Shown one piece after another: positions 1-8,592 of a stretch of 64,000 nt of DNA. The notes beneath the pieces were generated by a model. The model was given only the letters and a program-made list of their open reading frames with translations, had not been told where the DNA came from and did no database searches. Position 1 is the stretch's first letter. Every line of letters starts with the position of its first letter. Origin of the DNA: Pseudomonas marginalis (GTDB lineage: Bacteria; Pseudomonadota; Gammaproteobacteria; Pseudomonadales; Pseudomonadaceae); assembly GCF_024169655.1 (NCBI RefSeq), contig NZ_JALJWV010000001.1:4632001-4696000 (forward strand), in the 5' to 3' direction. The position numbers were made by a program, and so were the translations under genes.

Positions 1-424
1 GGCTGAAGCGGTACCAGTAGCACATGATCGCCGGGAAGGCAGCGAGCAGACGGTCGGTGACATCGCGCTGTACGCTGAAGTCCTGCTCCGGCTCGAGATT
101 GCCGAGGAACGAGCAACCGGTACGCATCACGTCCATCGGGTGGGCGTCGGCCGGGATGCGCTCGAGCACTTCTTTGAGCGCCAGGGGCAGGTCACGCAGC
201 TTGCTCAGCTTGGCGCTGTAGGCAGCCAGTTCGGTCTTGGTCGGCAATTCGCCGTACAGCAGCAGGTAGGCGACTTCTTCGAACTGCGCATCAGCGGCCA
301 GTTCGCGCACGTCGTAGCCGCGATAGGTCAGGCCGGCACCGGCCTGGCCCACGGTGGACAGTGCGGTCTGCCCGGCCACCTGGCCACGCAGGCCAGCGCC
401 GCTCAGTACTTTTGCTTCAGCCAT
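1..424 (-). CDS. prpC: 2-methylcitrate synthase, N-terminal part (truncated by window edge)
   Basis: Reading leftward from an ATG at 424 gives an open frame of 141 codons to the window edge, starting MAEAKVLSGAGLRGQVAGQT and containing LTYRGYDVRELA, typical of the citrate synthase fold N-terminus in PrpC. PrpC condenses propionyl-CoA with oxaloacetate to 2-methylcitrate in the cytoplasmic methylcitrate cycle. It lies 41 bp downstream of prpB on the same strand, in the order GntR regulator-prpB-prpC that is normal for Pseudomonas, so it should be co-transcribed from the promoter near 2.1 kb. The C-terminal catalytic half is outside the window. Confidence 0.93.
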   Translation of the reverse strand, partial: MAEAKVLSGAGLRGQVAGQTALSTVGQAGAGLTYRGYDVRELAADAQFEEVAYLLLYGELPTKTELAAYSAKLSKLRDLPLALKEVLERIPADAHPMDVMRTGCSFLGNLEPEQDFSVQRDVTDRLLAAFPAIMCYWYRFS

Positions 425-465
425 GGTTACTCTCCAATTTTGTAGTTATCCGGGAGGCGCGTTCG

Positions 466-1359
466 TTACTTCTTGGCGGCGAACAGCGCGTCGAGCTTCT
501 GCTCGAAGGTGTGGTAGTCGATGCGATCGTAAAGCTCCATGCGGGTTTGCATGGTGTCGATCACGTTCTGTTGGGTGCCATCGCGACGGATCGCGGTGTA
601 GACGTTCTCGGCAGCCTTGTTCATGGCACGGAAGGCCGAGAGCGGGTACAGCACCAGGGAAACATCGGCAGATTTCAACTGTTCGACGGTGTACAGCGGG
701 GTTGCACCGAATTCAGTGATGTTAGCCAGGATCGGCGCCTTCACCTTTGACGCGAACAGCTTGTACATGTCCAGCTCGGTGATGGCTTCCGGGAACACCA
801 TGTCGGCGCCGGCCTCGATGCAGGCGGCGGCGCGTTCCAGGGCGGATTCCAGGCCTTCGACGGCCAGCGCATCGGTACGCGCCATGATCACGAAGCTGTC
901 ATCGGTGCGCGCATCCACGGCGGCCTTGATGCGGTCGACCATTTCCTGCAGGGACACGATTTCTTTGTTCGGACGATGACCGCAGCGCTTGGCGCCGACC
1001 TGGTCTTCGATATGGATAGCGGCGGCGCCGAACTTGATCATCGACTTGACGGTACGCGCCACGTTGAAGGCCGAGGAACCGAAACCAGTGTCCACGTCCA
1101 CCAGCAGCGGCAGGTCGCACACATCGGTGATGCGGCGCACGTCGGTCAGCACGTCATCGAGGCCGGTAATGCCCAGGTCAGGCACGCCGAGGGAACCTGC
1201 GGCCACCCCGCCACCCGACAGGTAGATCGCCTTGAAGCCAGCGCGCTTGGCCAGCAGTGCGTGGTTGGCATTGATCGTGCCGACCACCTGCAATGGGTGT
1301 TCGCTGGCGACCGCGTCACGAAAACGCTGGCCTGGAGTGCGGTTGTTAGTGGAACTCAT
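466..1359 (-). CDS. prpB: 2-methylisocitrate lyase
   Basis: A 297-residue protein of the isocitrate lyase/PEP mutase family, the usual PrpB length. The sequence shows GFKAIYLSGGGVAAGSLG near the N-terminus, the metal-site segment LLVDVDTGFG and the active-site loop KRCGH (KKCGH in most PrpB). It cleaves 2-methylisocitrate to pyruvate and succinate, the last step of propionate breakdown by the methylcitrate cycle. Its ATG overlaps the stop of the upstream GntR gene by four bases, so regulator and enzyme are translationally coupled, and prpC follows 41 bp later. Confidence 0.97.
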   Translation of the reverse strand: MSSTNNRTPGQRFRDAVASEHPLQVVGTINANHALLAKRAGFKAIYLSGGGVAAGSLGVPDLGITGLDDVLTDVRRITDVCDLPLLVDVDTGFGSSAFNVARTVKSMIKFGAAAIHIEDQVGAKRCGHRPNKEIVSLQEMVDRIKAAVDARTDDSFVIMARTDALAVEGLESALERAAACIEAGADMVFPEAITELDMYKLFASKVKAPILANITEFGATPLYTVEQLKSADVSLVLYPLSAFRAMNKAAENVYTAIRRDGTQQNVIDTMQTRMELYDRIDYHTFEQKLDALFAAKK

Positions 1360-2078
1360 GACTCACCTCGCTGAGTGGCTGTCTGGGGAGCACCGCCTGG
1401 AAAGTGGCGGGCGATATTGCGTTTGGAGGCGCCGATGTGACGACGCATCAACAACTCGGCCAGTTCACCGTCGCGATCGGCGATCGCGTCAAGAATTCGG
1501 TGATGCTCGGCAAAGGCCTGGCGTGGACGATTGGGGGTCGCGGAGAACTGGATGCGGTACATGCGCACCAGCTGGTACAGCTCGCCGCAGAGCATTTGGG
1601 TCAAGGTGCGGTTGCCGGCGCCCTGGATGATCCGGTAATGAAAGTCGAAGTCGCCTTCCTGCTGGTAATAGCCGACACCGGCCTGGAACGCCGCATCCCG
1701 TTCGTGGGTGTGCAGCACCTGGCGCAGTTCTTCGATCTCGGCATCAGTCATGCGCTCGGCGGCCAGGCGGCACGCCATGCCTTCGAGGGATTCGCGGATT
1801 TCATAGAGTTCGATCAATTCCGCGTGGCTCAACGACACCACGCGAGCGCCGACATGGGGCACGCGCACCAGCAGGCGCTGGCCTTCGAGGCGGTGGATCG
1901 CCTCACGCAACGGGCCGCGGCTGATGCCATAGGTGCGCGCCAGTTCCGGCTCGGAGATCTTGCTGCCGGGGGCGATCTCACCTTTGACGATAGCGGCCTG
2001 TATACGCCTAAAGACGTTCTCCGACATTGTCTGGGATTCTTCCGGGGAGACCACCGGAGATTCCGATTGATCCAGCAT
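1356..2078 (-). CDS. GntR family (FCD) regulator of the methylcitrate operon
   Basis: A 240-residue protein with an N-terminal winged helix (residues about 18-80; ISEPELARTYGISRGPLREA is the recognition region) and a C-terminal FCD ligand-binding domain containing LYEIRESLEGMACRLAAE. The start is set at ATG 2078, because an AAAGGTG ribosome site precedes it and homologues begin MLDQ; an in-frame ATG at 2120 would add 14 unsupported residues. It heads the prpB-prpC transcript and probably represses it until a methylcitrate-pathway intermediate binds. Two TGTCGACA palindromes, one right at its start codon, suggest autoregulation. Confidence 0.92.
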   Translation of the reverse strand: MLDQSESPVVSPEESQTMSENVFRRIQAAIVKGEIAPGSKISEPELARTYGISRGPLREAIHRLEGQRLLVRVPHVGARVVSLSHAELIELYEIRESLEGMACRLAAERMTDAEIEELRQVLHTHERDAAFQAGVGYYQQEGDFDFHYRIIQGAGNRTLTQMLCGELYQLVRMYRIQFSATPNRPRQAFAEHHRILDAIADRDGELAELLMRRHIGASKRNIARHFPGGAPQTATQRGES

Positions 2079-2163
2079 ATTGTCGACACCTTTAAAAGCA
2101 ATGTCGCAAAAACTAGCCAATTAGCCCTACTTAGTCAAAGAATAAATCAACATTGTCGACAAT
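2079..2163 (-). promoter_or_regulatory. GntR-type operators of the prp operon
   Basis: Two copies of a short palindrome flank the leader of the GntR-prpB-prpC transcript. ATTGTCGACAAT at 2152-2163 is a perfect 12-bp palindrome, and ATTGTCGACACC at 2079-2090 is a half-degenerate copy touching the start codon. FCD-type GntR proteins typically bind TTGT-N-ACAA sequences of this form. Their position on either side of the likely transcription start fits autorepression. Confidence 0.65.
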
Positions 2164-2350
2164 CGTCTAATAACCAACGTTGCAAGCAGCACGAGCATGG
2201 CCGCCTGCCAGCGCTGGCGCCAAAAAAGCATCATGTTAGAATAGCCGCCGCTTTTGCCTGACATCTCTTGATGAAACGGCGCACGAGGGAGCTTGCGCAG
2301 CAATGCCAGTCGCCTTGAATTGAACATCGCACTGCACCGCCTCAGGATTT

Positions 2351-2899
2351 ATGAGACTCAAGCCCTTCCCCCGATTGTTTTGCCTACTGTTCATACCGGG
2401 ACTTATACCGGGGCTCTGTGCTGCCGCCGAGAAGACCGTGTATGGCCTCAACGAATACGCCAAGCTGGCAGATATCGACCTGGAAGTGGCGGCCAAACTC
2501 GACACCGGCGCCAAGACCGCCTCGTTGAGCGCCCGCGATATCAAACGCTTCAAGCGCAACGGTGAATCCTGGGTGCGCTTCTACCTGGCCATCGACACCG
2601 CCCATTCCCACCCCATCGAACGCCCACTGGCCCGCGTCAGCAAGATCAAACGCCGCGCCGGTGACTACGACCCCGATGAGGACAAGAACTACACCGCCCG
2701 TCCAGTGATTGCCCTGGACATCTGCATGGGCAGCGCTTTACGCAGCATCGAAGTGAACTTGACTGACCGCAGCGCTTTCCAATTCCCGCTGCTGATTGGC
2801 TCCGAAGCGCTGAAACGCTTCGATGCGCTGGTCGACCCCAGTCTTAAATACGCAGCGGGCAAACCTGCCTGCGCCGCCGACGCTCATACTGCCGAGTAA
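2351..2899 (+). CDS. Secreted retropepsin-like / zinc-protease-family (RimB-type) protein
   Basis: A 182-residue protein with an N-terminal signal peptide (MRLKPFPRLFCLLFIPGL, cleavage near AAA) followed by a PF05618 domain with the retropepsin-like motif LDTGAKTASL. It is likely exported to the periplasm. It starts a three-gene cluster with an inactive-transglutaminase membrane protein and a RimK-like ATP-grasp ligase, separated by only 5 bp and then a one-base overlap. Pseudomonas homologues of this trio are named RloA/RloB/RloC and linked to osmotic stress tolerance. That assignment rests on my recall of family naming, and the substrate is unknown. Confidence 0.8.
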   Translation: MRLKPFPRLFCLLFIPGLIPGLCAAAEKTVYGLNEYAKLADIDLEVAAKLDTGAKTASLSARDIKRFKRNGESWVRFYLAIDTAHSHPIERPLARVSKIKRRAGDYDPDEDKNYTARPVIALDICMGSALRSIEVNLTDRSAFQFPLLIGSEALKRFDALVDPSLKYAAGKPACAADAHTAE

Positions 2900-2904
2900 A
2901 CCGA

Positions 2905-4437
2905 ATGCGCTCTCTGACCCTGCACCTGAAAATCCTGATCACCCTCCTGGTGGTGCTGGGTATTTCGGTCACCGCCTACCAGATCTTCGTGCTGGGCATT
3001 CCCGTCACCGAGGACGCCACCGACGACTTGTGGAACATCGACGCCAAGGTCGAGTTCGTCGCCAACCCGAAAGACCCGGTGAAGATCCAGATGTTCGTGC
3101 CGCCCCTGAGCCGCGACTTCGTCAGCCTCAATGAGAGTTTCATCTCGAATAACTATGGGGTCAGCGTCAACCGCATCGATGGCAACCGCAAGGTCACCTG
3201 GTCGGCGCGCCGGGCCAAGGGCAACCAGACCCTGTATTACCGCCTGGTGCTGACCAAGCGTTACAGCGGCGAAAAGGTCAAGATCAAGGGCCCGACCTTC
3301 CGCGACAGCATTGCCGTGGAAGGCCCGGAAAAAATCGCCGCCGAAGCCCTGCTGGCGCCGATCCGCCAGCACTCGGCCGATGTTGAAACCTTTATTACCG
3401 AAGCCATCAAGCGCACCAACAACCTCAACGACGACAACGTCAAGCTGCTGCTGGCGGGCGACCCCTCCACGCCGCACAAGGCCAAGATCGTCGAACTGCT
3501 GCTGTCCATCGCCCACGTGCCGGTGGAAAAAGTCCACACCATCCGCCTCGTCGCCGACCAGCCGCAAACCCCGGAACTGTGGCTGCGCAGCTTCAATGGC
3601 AATGACTGGCTGTACTTCAACCCGGAAACCGGCGAACCAGGCCTGCCCGCCGACCGCCTGCTGTGGTGGACCGGCGATGAAAACCTGATCACCGTCGATG
3701 GCGGCAAGAAAGCCATGGTCACCTTCAGCCTGAACAACAGCGAAATGAACGCGATTCGCCTGGCCAAGTTGACCGACGAAAACACCGACGCCAACTTCCT
3801 CGAATACTCGCTGTACGGCCTGCCACTGCAAACCCAGCAGACCTTCATGATCATGGTGATGATCCCGATTGGCGTGCTGGTGATCCTGATCCTGCGCAAC
3901 CTGATCGGCCTGCAGACCCTGGGCACGTTTACCCCGGTGCTGATCGCCCTGGCGTTCCGCGAGACCCAGTTGGGCTTCGGGATTGTGCTGTTTACAATCA
4001 TCACGGCGCTGGGCTTGTCGCTGCGCTCGTACCTGGAACACCTGAAACTGCAGATGCTGCCGAGGCTGTCGGTGGTGCTGACCTTCGTCGTGGTGCTGAT
4101 CGCGGCCATCAGCCTGTTCAGCCATAAACTGGGGCTGGAGCGCGGGCTGTCGGTGGCGCTGTTCCCGATGGTGATTCTGACCATGACCATCGAACGCCTG
4201 TCGATCACCTGGGAAGAGCGCGGTGCCGGGCATGCGATGAAAGTGGCGATCGGCACGCTGTTCGCAGCGTCCCTGGCGCACCTGATCATGAGCGTGCCGG
4301 AGCTGGTCTACTTTGTGTTCACCTTCCCGGCGATCCTGCTGATCCTGGTGGGCTTCATGCTGGCCATGGGGCGTTATCGCGGCTATCGCCTGACCGAGTT
4401 GGTGCGCTTCAAGGCCTTCCTCAAGGCTGACTCGTAA
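2905..4437 (+). CDS. rloB: Inactive transglutaminase-like membrane protein (RloB type)
   Basis: A 510-residue inner-membrane protein. One N-terminal TM helix (about residues 8-28) is followed by a periplasmic inactive-transglutaminase domain and then a C-terminal block of six or seven hydrophobic helices (about residues 310-500). The canonical transglutaminase Cys-His-Asp triad is not evident, which agrees with the family name. It lies 5 bp after the retropepsin-like gene, and its TAA overlaps the ATG of the ATP-grasp gene by one base (TAATG). It probably anchors or presents a peptide substrate at the membrane for the partner protease and ligase. Confidence 0.82.
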   Translation: MRSLTLHLKILITLLVVLGISVTAYQIFVLGIPVTEDATDDLWNIDAKVEFVANPKDPVKIQMFVPPLSRDFVSLNESFISNNYGVSVNRIDGNRKVTWSARRAKGNQTLYYRLVLTKRYSGEKVKIKGPTFRDSIAVEGPEKIAAEALLAPIRQHSADVETFITEAIKRTNNLNDDNVKLLLAGDPSTPHKAKIVELLLSIAHVPVEKVHTIRLVADQPQTPELWLRSFNGNDWLYFNPETGEPGLPADRLLWWTGDENLITVDGGKKAMVTFSLNNSEMNAIRLAKLTDENTDANFLEYSLYGLPLQTQQTFMIMVMIPIGVLVILILRNLIGLQTLGTFTPVLIALAFRETQLGFGIVLFTIITALGLSLRSYLEHLKLQMLPRLSVVLTFVVVLIAAISLFSHKLGLERGLSVALFPMVILTMTIERLSITWEERGAGHAMKVAIGTLFAASLAHLIMSVPELVYFVFTFPAILLILVGFMLAMGRYRGYRLTELVRFKAFLKADS

Positions 4438-5423
4438 TGTTCGGCTTCTGGAAGACCTGGAAGGCCCTGGAAGCACGGGGCATCATGGGCATCAACCGGC
4501 GTAACGCCGACTACGTGCTCAAGTACAACAAGCGCAGCCTGTACCCGATCGTGGATGACAAGATCATCACCAAGGAACGGGCCCTGGCGGCCGGTATCCA
4601 CGTGCCGGAAATGTACGGGGTGATCTCCACCGAGAAGGAAATCGACAAGCTCGACGAGATCATTGGCGGGCGCAGCGACTTCGTGATCAAGCCGGCCCAG
4701 GGCGCTGGCGGTGACGGCATCCTCGTCATCGCCGACCGCTTTGAAGGGCGCTATCGCACGGTGTCCGGCAAGATCATCAGCCATGAGGAAATCGAGCATC
4801 AGATCTCCAGCATCCTCACCGGGCTGTACTCCCTGGGCGGCCACCGCGACCGCGCGCTGATCGAGTACCGCGTGGTGCCCGACCAGATTTTCAAGAGCAT
4901 CAGTTACGAAGGCGTGCCGGATATCCGCATCATCGTGCTGATGGGCTACCCGGTGATGGCCATGCTGCGCTTACCGACCCGCCAGTCCGGCGGCAAGGCC
5001 AACCTGCACCAGGGCGCGATCGGCGTGGGCGTAGATTTGGCCACCGGCCTGACCCTGCGCGGCACCTGGCTGAACAGCATCATCACCAAACACCCCGACA
5101 CCACCAACGCGGTGGATGGCGTGCAACTGCCGAACTGGGACGGGTTCATGAAACTCGCCGCAGGTTGTTATGAGTTGTGCGGGCTGGGCTACATCGGTGT
5201 GGACATGGTGCTGGACCAGGAAAAAGGCCCGCTGATCCTCGAACTGAATGCGCGGCCGGGGCTGAATATCCAGATCGCCAACGACTGCGGCCTGACCCTG
5301 CGCACCCATGCGGTCGAGGCACGACTGGAAGAGTTGAAAGCTGCCGGCGCGACGGAAACGCCGGAAGAACGGGTGAAGTTCGTGCAGGCCATGTTCGGGC
5401 ACATCCCCGCCGTCGAAGGCTGA
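4437..5423 (+). CDS. rloC: Alpha-L-glutamate ligase-like ATP-grasp protein (RloC type)
   Basis: A 328-residue RimK-like ATP-grasp enzyme. FVIKPAQGAGGDGILVI is the ATP-binding loop and GPLILELNARPGLNIQIAN carries the metal-binding Glu/Asn pair at the C-terminal end of the fold. Such enzymes ligate amino acids, often glutamate, to a carboxylate, but the acceptor here is not known. It is the third gene of the cluster and shares a base with the preceding stop codon. No T-rich terminator follows; an imperfect hairpin (CCCCT/AGGGG arms, 5454-5480) lies downstream. Confidence 0.84.
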   Translation: MFGFWKTWKALEARGIMGINRRNADYVLKYNKRSLYPIVDDKIITKERALAAGIHVPEMYGVISTEKEIDKLDEIIGGRSDFVIKPAQGAGGDGILVIADRFEGRYRTVSGKIISHEEIEHQISSILTGLYSLGGHRDRALIEYRVVPDQIFKSISYEGVPDIRIIVLMGYPVMAMLRLPTRQSGGKANLHQGAIGVGVDLATGLTLRGTWLNSIITKHPDTTNAVDGVQLPNWDGFMKLAAGCYELCGLGYIGVDMVLDQEKGPLILELNARPGLNIQIANDCGLTLRTHAVEARLEELKAAGATETPEERVKFVQAMFGHIPAVEG

Positions 5424-5522
5424 GCCGGCCTTCGATCTGTCTATCCCCGACATCCCCTCTAGGACCAAATCCTACAGGGGTCTACAATCCCCTCCCCCAC
5501 GCCATCAGCTGATCCACCCCGC

Positions 5523-6866
5523 ATGTTGACCTGCTCTGTACACCCACTGCCCTACCGGGCCAACCCCGCCGAGTATTTTGCGGCGATTCGCCACGCCCCT
5601 GGCGCAGTGCTATTGGACAGCGGCCGCCCGGTGGCCGAGCGTGGGCGTTATGACCTGCTCAGCGCCTGGCCCAAGGCGACGCTGGCGGTGCGGCCTGACG
5701 AGAGCGGCAGCGAGTTCCTGCAACGCCTGCGGGAAAACCTTACGCAGTTGGGTGAAGCGGCATTGCCGGCTGGGTACGAATTGCCGTTTGCCGGCGGTCT
5801 GATCGGTTACCTGAGCTACGATTTCGGCCGGCACCTGGAACAACTGCCGCACCAGGCGGTGGATGATCTGCACCTGCCGGACGCACGTTTTGGGCTGTAT
5901 GCCTGGGCCCTGGTCAGCGATCACCAGGCGCAAACCAGCCAGTTGGTCTTTCACCCGGCGCTGGTCGATGGCGAGCGGCAGCGACTGATCAGCCTGTTCA
6001 GCCAACCAAGTGCAGAGACAGCGACCGCTTTCAAACTCCACGGCCCCATGACACCGGACCTCAGCGCCCAGACCTACGCACACGCCATCGCACGCATCCA
6101 TGCCTACATCCAGGCGGGCGACTGCTACCAGGTCAACTTCACCCAGCGCTTTCGCGCAGCGTGCAGCGGTGATCCCTGGGCGGCCTATTGCGCCTTGCGC
6201 GAAGCCTGCCCGACGCCATTTTCCGGGTTTCAGAGCCTGCCGGATGATGGCGCGGTACTGAGCCTGTCGCCGGAACGCTTCATCAAGATCAGCCAGCGCC
6301 AGGTCGAAACCCGCCCGATCAAAGGCACCCGCCCGCGCGGCCTGACGCCTGAAGAAGACGCCGCCAACGCCGCCGAACTGCTGGCGAGCCCCAAGGATCG
6401 TGCCGAGAACCTGATGATCGTCGACCTGCTGCGCAACGACCTCGGTCGCACCTGCCGCACCGGCTCGGTGAACGTGCCGGAGTTGTTCAGCCTGGAAAGC
6501 TACCCCAACGTGCATCACCTGGTCAGCAGCGTCACCGGCGAATTGGCCGACGACAAGGACGCCCTGGATCTGATCGCCGGCAGCTTCCCCGGCGGCTCCA
6601 TCACTGGCGCACCGAAAATCCGCGCGATGCAGATCATCGACGAACTGGAGCCGACCCGGCGCGGGCTGTACTGCGGCTCGCTGGTGTACCTGGACGTGCG
6701 CGGCGAGATGGACAGCTCCATCGCCATCCGCAGCTTGCTGGTCAAGGACGGCCAGGTGTGCTGCTGGGGCGGCGGCGGGATCGTCGCCGACTCGGAATGG
6801 CAGGCGGAATATCAGGAGTCGCTGACCAAGGTGCGGGTGTTGTTACAAACGCTGGAAAACCTCTAG
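5523..6866 (+). CDS. pabB: Aminodeoxychorismate synthase component I
   Basis: A 447-residue protein of the chorismate-binding family, matching stand-alone PabB. The N-terminal half contains GGLIGYLSYDFGRHLE. The C-terminal catalytic half carries PIKGTRPRG, whose lysine distinguishes PabB from anthranilate synthase TrpE, and SFPGGSITGAPKIRAM. It aminates chorismate to 4-amino-4-deoxychorismate for folate synthesis, using ammonia from a PabA/TrpG glutaminase that is not in this window. It is monocistronic, with no gene within 200 bp downstream on the same strand. Confidence 0.96.
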   Translation: MLTCSVHPLPYRANPAEYFAAIRHAPGAVLLDSGRPVAERGRYDLLSAWPKATLAVRPDESGSEFLQRLRENLTQLGEAALPAGYELPFAGGLIGYLSYDFGRHLEQLPHQAVDDLHLPDARFGLYAWALVSDHQAQTSQLVFHPALVDGERQRLISLFSQPSAETATAFKLHGPMTPDLSAQTYAHAIARIHAYIQAGDCYQVNFTQRFRAACSGDPWAAYCALREACPTPFSGFQSLPDDGAVLSLSPERFIKISQRQVETRPIKGTRPRGLTPEEDAANAAELLASPKDRAENLMIVDLLRNDLGRTCRTGSVNVPELFSLESYPNVHHLVSSVTGELADDKDALDLIAGSFPGGSITGAPKIRAMQIIDELEPTRRGLYCGSLVYLDVRGEMDSSIAIRSLLVKDGQVCCWGGGGIVADSEWQAEYQESLTKVRVLLQTLENL

Positions 6867-7069
6867 CGCAGCGCCCTTCCTGGCTTCGGGGCGTAGCGCC
6901 CGAGCGCAGAAAAAACCTGAATCAGAAGCGCTGTGGACGGCGTATGAGCTGGAGGATAGCGTCCGGTTTCGACCGTCCACCCGCCATCTGTGAAGGATCA
7001 CATGAAGCGATTGCTTACTCGTCAGAAAATATTTCCAAGATTGCATCTGCACTTGCCTGAGACTAATAT

Positions 7070-7084
7070 CTCCCAAATTGGGAG
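7070..7084. promoter_or_regulatory. Operator overlapping the higB ribosome-binding site
   Basis: CTCCCAAATTGGGAG is a perfect 15-bp palindrome ending 9 bp before the toxin ATG, and its right arm supplies the GGGAGG Shine-Dalgarno. The antitoxin encoded downstream has a helix-turn-helix and is the probable ligand, giving autorepression of the pair. As RNA the same palindrome could also hide the ribosome site. Confidence 0.6.
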
Positions 7085-7093
7085 GTCCAGCTC

Positions 7094-7396
7094 ATGCGGA
7101 TAATCGCGTTCTCGACCTTACGTCTCTTCTGGGAGAGCCACCCAGCTTACATCGACGCCAAAACACCGCTGGTCGAGTTGTATCGCCATATGGAGAAGGC
7201 TGCATACCCAACGCCGCAAGCGCTCAAGGCGGAGCTCGGAACCGCGAGCATCCTCAAAGGCAGCAGGGTTGTATTCAACGTGGGCGGCAACCGGTATCGA
7301 GTGATCATGGCGATCAATTATCAGCGTCAGCTTGGGTTCATACGTTTCGTCGGGACCCACGCACAGTACGATCAGATCAACGCGGAGACCGTGTGA
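7094..7396 (+). CDS. higB: Type II toxin, HigB-like mRNA interferase
   Basis: A 100-residue RelE-superfamily protein starting MRIIAFSTLRLFWESHP and ending in RVIMAINYQRQLGFIRFVGT followed by HAQYD, the pattern of HigB toxins that cleave mRNA on the ribosome. It is first in a two-gene operon in toxin-antitoxin order, as is normal for higBA, and its TGA shares one base with the antitoxin ATG. The ribosome site sits inside a palindromic operator. Confidence 0.88.
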   Translation: MRIIAFSTLRLFWESHPAYIDAKTPLVELYRHMEKAAYPTPQALKAELGTASILKGSRVVFNVGGNRYRVIMAINYQRQLGFIRFVGTHAQYDQINAETV

Positions 7397-7752
7397 TGAA
7401 CATCAAACCCATACATTCCCAAGAAGACCTCACCGCCGCGCTCGCACGCGTCGAACAGATATGGGAAGCGCCAATCGGCTCGCCCGAGGGCGATGAGCTG
7501 GAAATCCTTGCGGTCCTCATTGAAAAGTACGAGGCCGAACATTATCCAATGCCGCCGTCGGACCCGGTGGAAGCCATCCGCTTTCGCATGGAGCAACTCG
7601 GCATGACGGCGCGCGACCTGGAGGCATTCATCGGCACCAGCGGCCGGGTGTCCGAAGTGCTCAACCGTAAGCGCAAGCTGAGCCTGTCAATGATCAAGCG
7701 CCTGCATGAAGGCTTGAGCATCCCGTATGAGCGGTTGCTGGCAGGCGCCTAG
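7396..7752 (+). CDS. higA: HigA-like antitoxin with helix-turn-helix
   Basis: A 118-residue protein. The C-terminal half (about 50-110) is an XRE-type helix-turn-helix: IRFRMEQLGMTARDLEAFIG followed by a recognition segment SGRVSEVLNRKRKLSLSMI. The N-terminal half probably wraps the toxin. The start at 7396 (TGATG overlap with higB) was chosen because the frame upstream has no independent signal. It should neutralise HigB and repress the operon. Confidence 0.9.
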   Translation: MNIKPIHSQEDLTAALARVEQIWEAPIGSPEGDELEILAVLIEKYEAEHYPMPPSDPVEAIRFRMEQLGMTARDLEAFIGTSGRVSEVLNRKRKLSLSMIKRLHEGLSIPYERLLAGA

Positions 7753-7776
7753 GATCTCAGGCGTTTATAGAGGCCT

Positions 7777-7797
7777 CATCGCGAGCGAGCCCGCGAT
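7777..7797. repeat. Short REP-like palindrome
   Basis: TCGCG and CGCGA arms enclose AGCGAGCC just after the antitoxin gene, resembling the dispersed GCGAGCGAGCCCGCG elements common between Pseudomonas genes. Copy number cannot be judged from one window. Confidence 0.4.
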
Positions 7798-7822
7798 GGG
7801 GCCGTCGGCTTCGCTGAACGAC

Positions 7823-8440
7823 TTACAGACTCAACGGCCGATTCGAAGCCTTGATGAACTCGTTCTTCAGCGCTTCAAACGTATGCACCGCCGGGAACTG
7901 CGGGAACTCGCGGATCACATTTTCCGGCGCATGGAACAGAATCCCACGGTCAGCCTCGCCCAACATGCTGGTGTCGTTGTACGAATCCCCGGCAGCGATC
8001 ACGCGGTAGTACAAGCTCTTGAACGACAGCACCGACTGGCGCTTGGGGTCTTTCTGGCGCAGTTGGTAGCTGACCACGCGATCGGTTTCGTCGGTGATCA
8101 GGCGGTGGCACAACAGAGTCGGGAAGCCCAACTGACGCATCAGCGGCTGGGAGAATTCGTAGAAGGTGTCCGACAGGATCACCACCTGGAAGCGCTCACG
8201 CAGCCAGTTGACGAACTCGATGGCGCCGTCCAGCGGTTTGAGGGTGGCGATCACTTCCTGGATATCGGCGAGCTTGAGCCCGTGTTCGTCGAGGATGCGC
8301 AGGCGCTGCTTCATCAGCACGTCGTAGTCGGGAATGTCCCGGGTAGTCGCCCGCAGGGATTCAATACCGGTTTTTTCAGCGAAGGCGATCCAGATTTCCG
8401 GAACCAATACCCCTTCCAGGTCGAGACAGGCAATTTCCAC
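7823..8440 (-). CDS. thrH: Phosphoserine phosphatase / homoserine phosphotransferase
   Basis: A 205-residue HAD-superfamily protein, the exact length of P. aeruginosa ThrH. The nucleophile loop reads CLDLEGVLVPEIW, motif II is VVILSDTFYEF and motif III/IV is AAGDSYNDTSML. ThrH dephosphorylates phosphoserine and can transfer the phosphate to homoserine, bridging serine and threonine synthesis. It is divergent from cysH, with 152 bp between them holding both promoters. Confidence 0.94.
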   Translation of the reverse strand: MEIACLDLEGVLVPEIWIAFAEKTGIESLRATTRDIPDYDVLMKQRLRILDEHGLKLADIQEVIATLKPLDGAIEFVNWLRERFQVVILSDTFYEFSQPLMRQLGFPTLLCHRLITDETDRVVSYQLRQKDPKRQSVLSFKSLYYRVIAAGDSYNDTSMLGEADRGILFHAPENVIREFPQFPAVHTFEALKNEFIKASNRPLSL

Positions 8441-8592
8441 GAGACACTCCTATTTGTATTGTTCAAGCCGAGCGAGCAAAAAGACTGCCGAACTCTAGCG
8501 ATTCAAGGCGGCGGCCGCAACGCAGGGCGGATTTTGATACCATCGCTCCCCTATAGAGCGCTCAGCGCCACTGACCTGTAGGAACCGTCCTG

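Noticed and set aside
2884..4476. 530-codon open frame antisense to the transglutaminase-like gene
   Set aside because: Glutamine/histidine-rich low-complexity translation typical of the antisense of GC-rich coding DNA; the plus-strand gene has clear domains and operon overlaps.
5454..5480. Hairpin after the ATP-grasp gene as a rho-independent terminator
   Set aside because: The stem is interrupted and no T-run follows in either direction.
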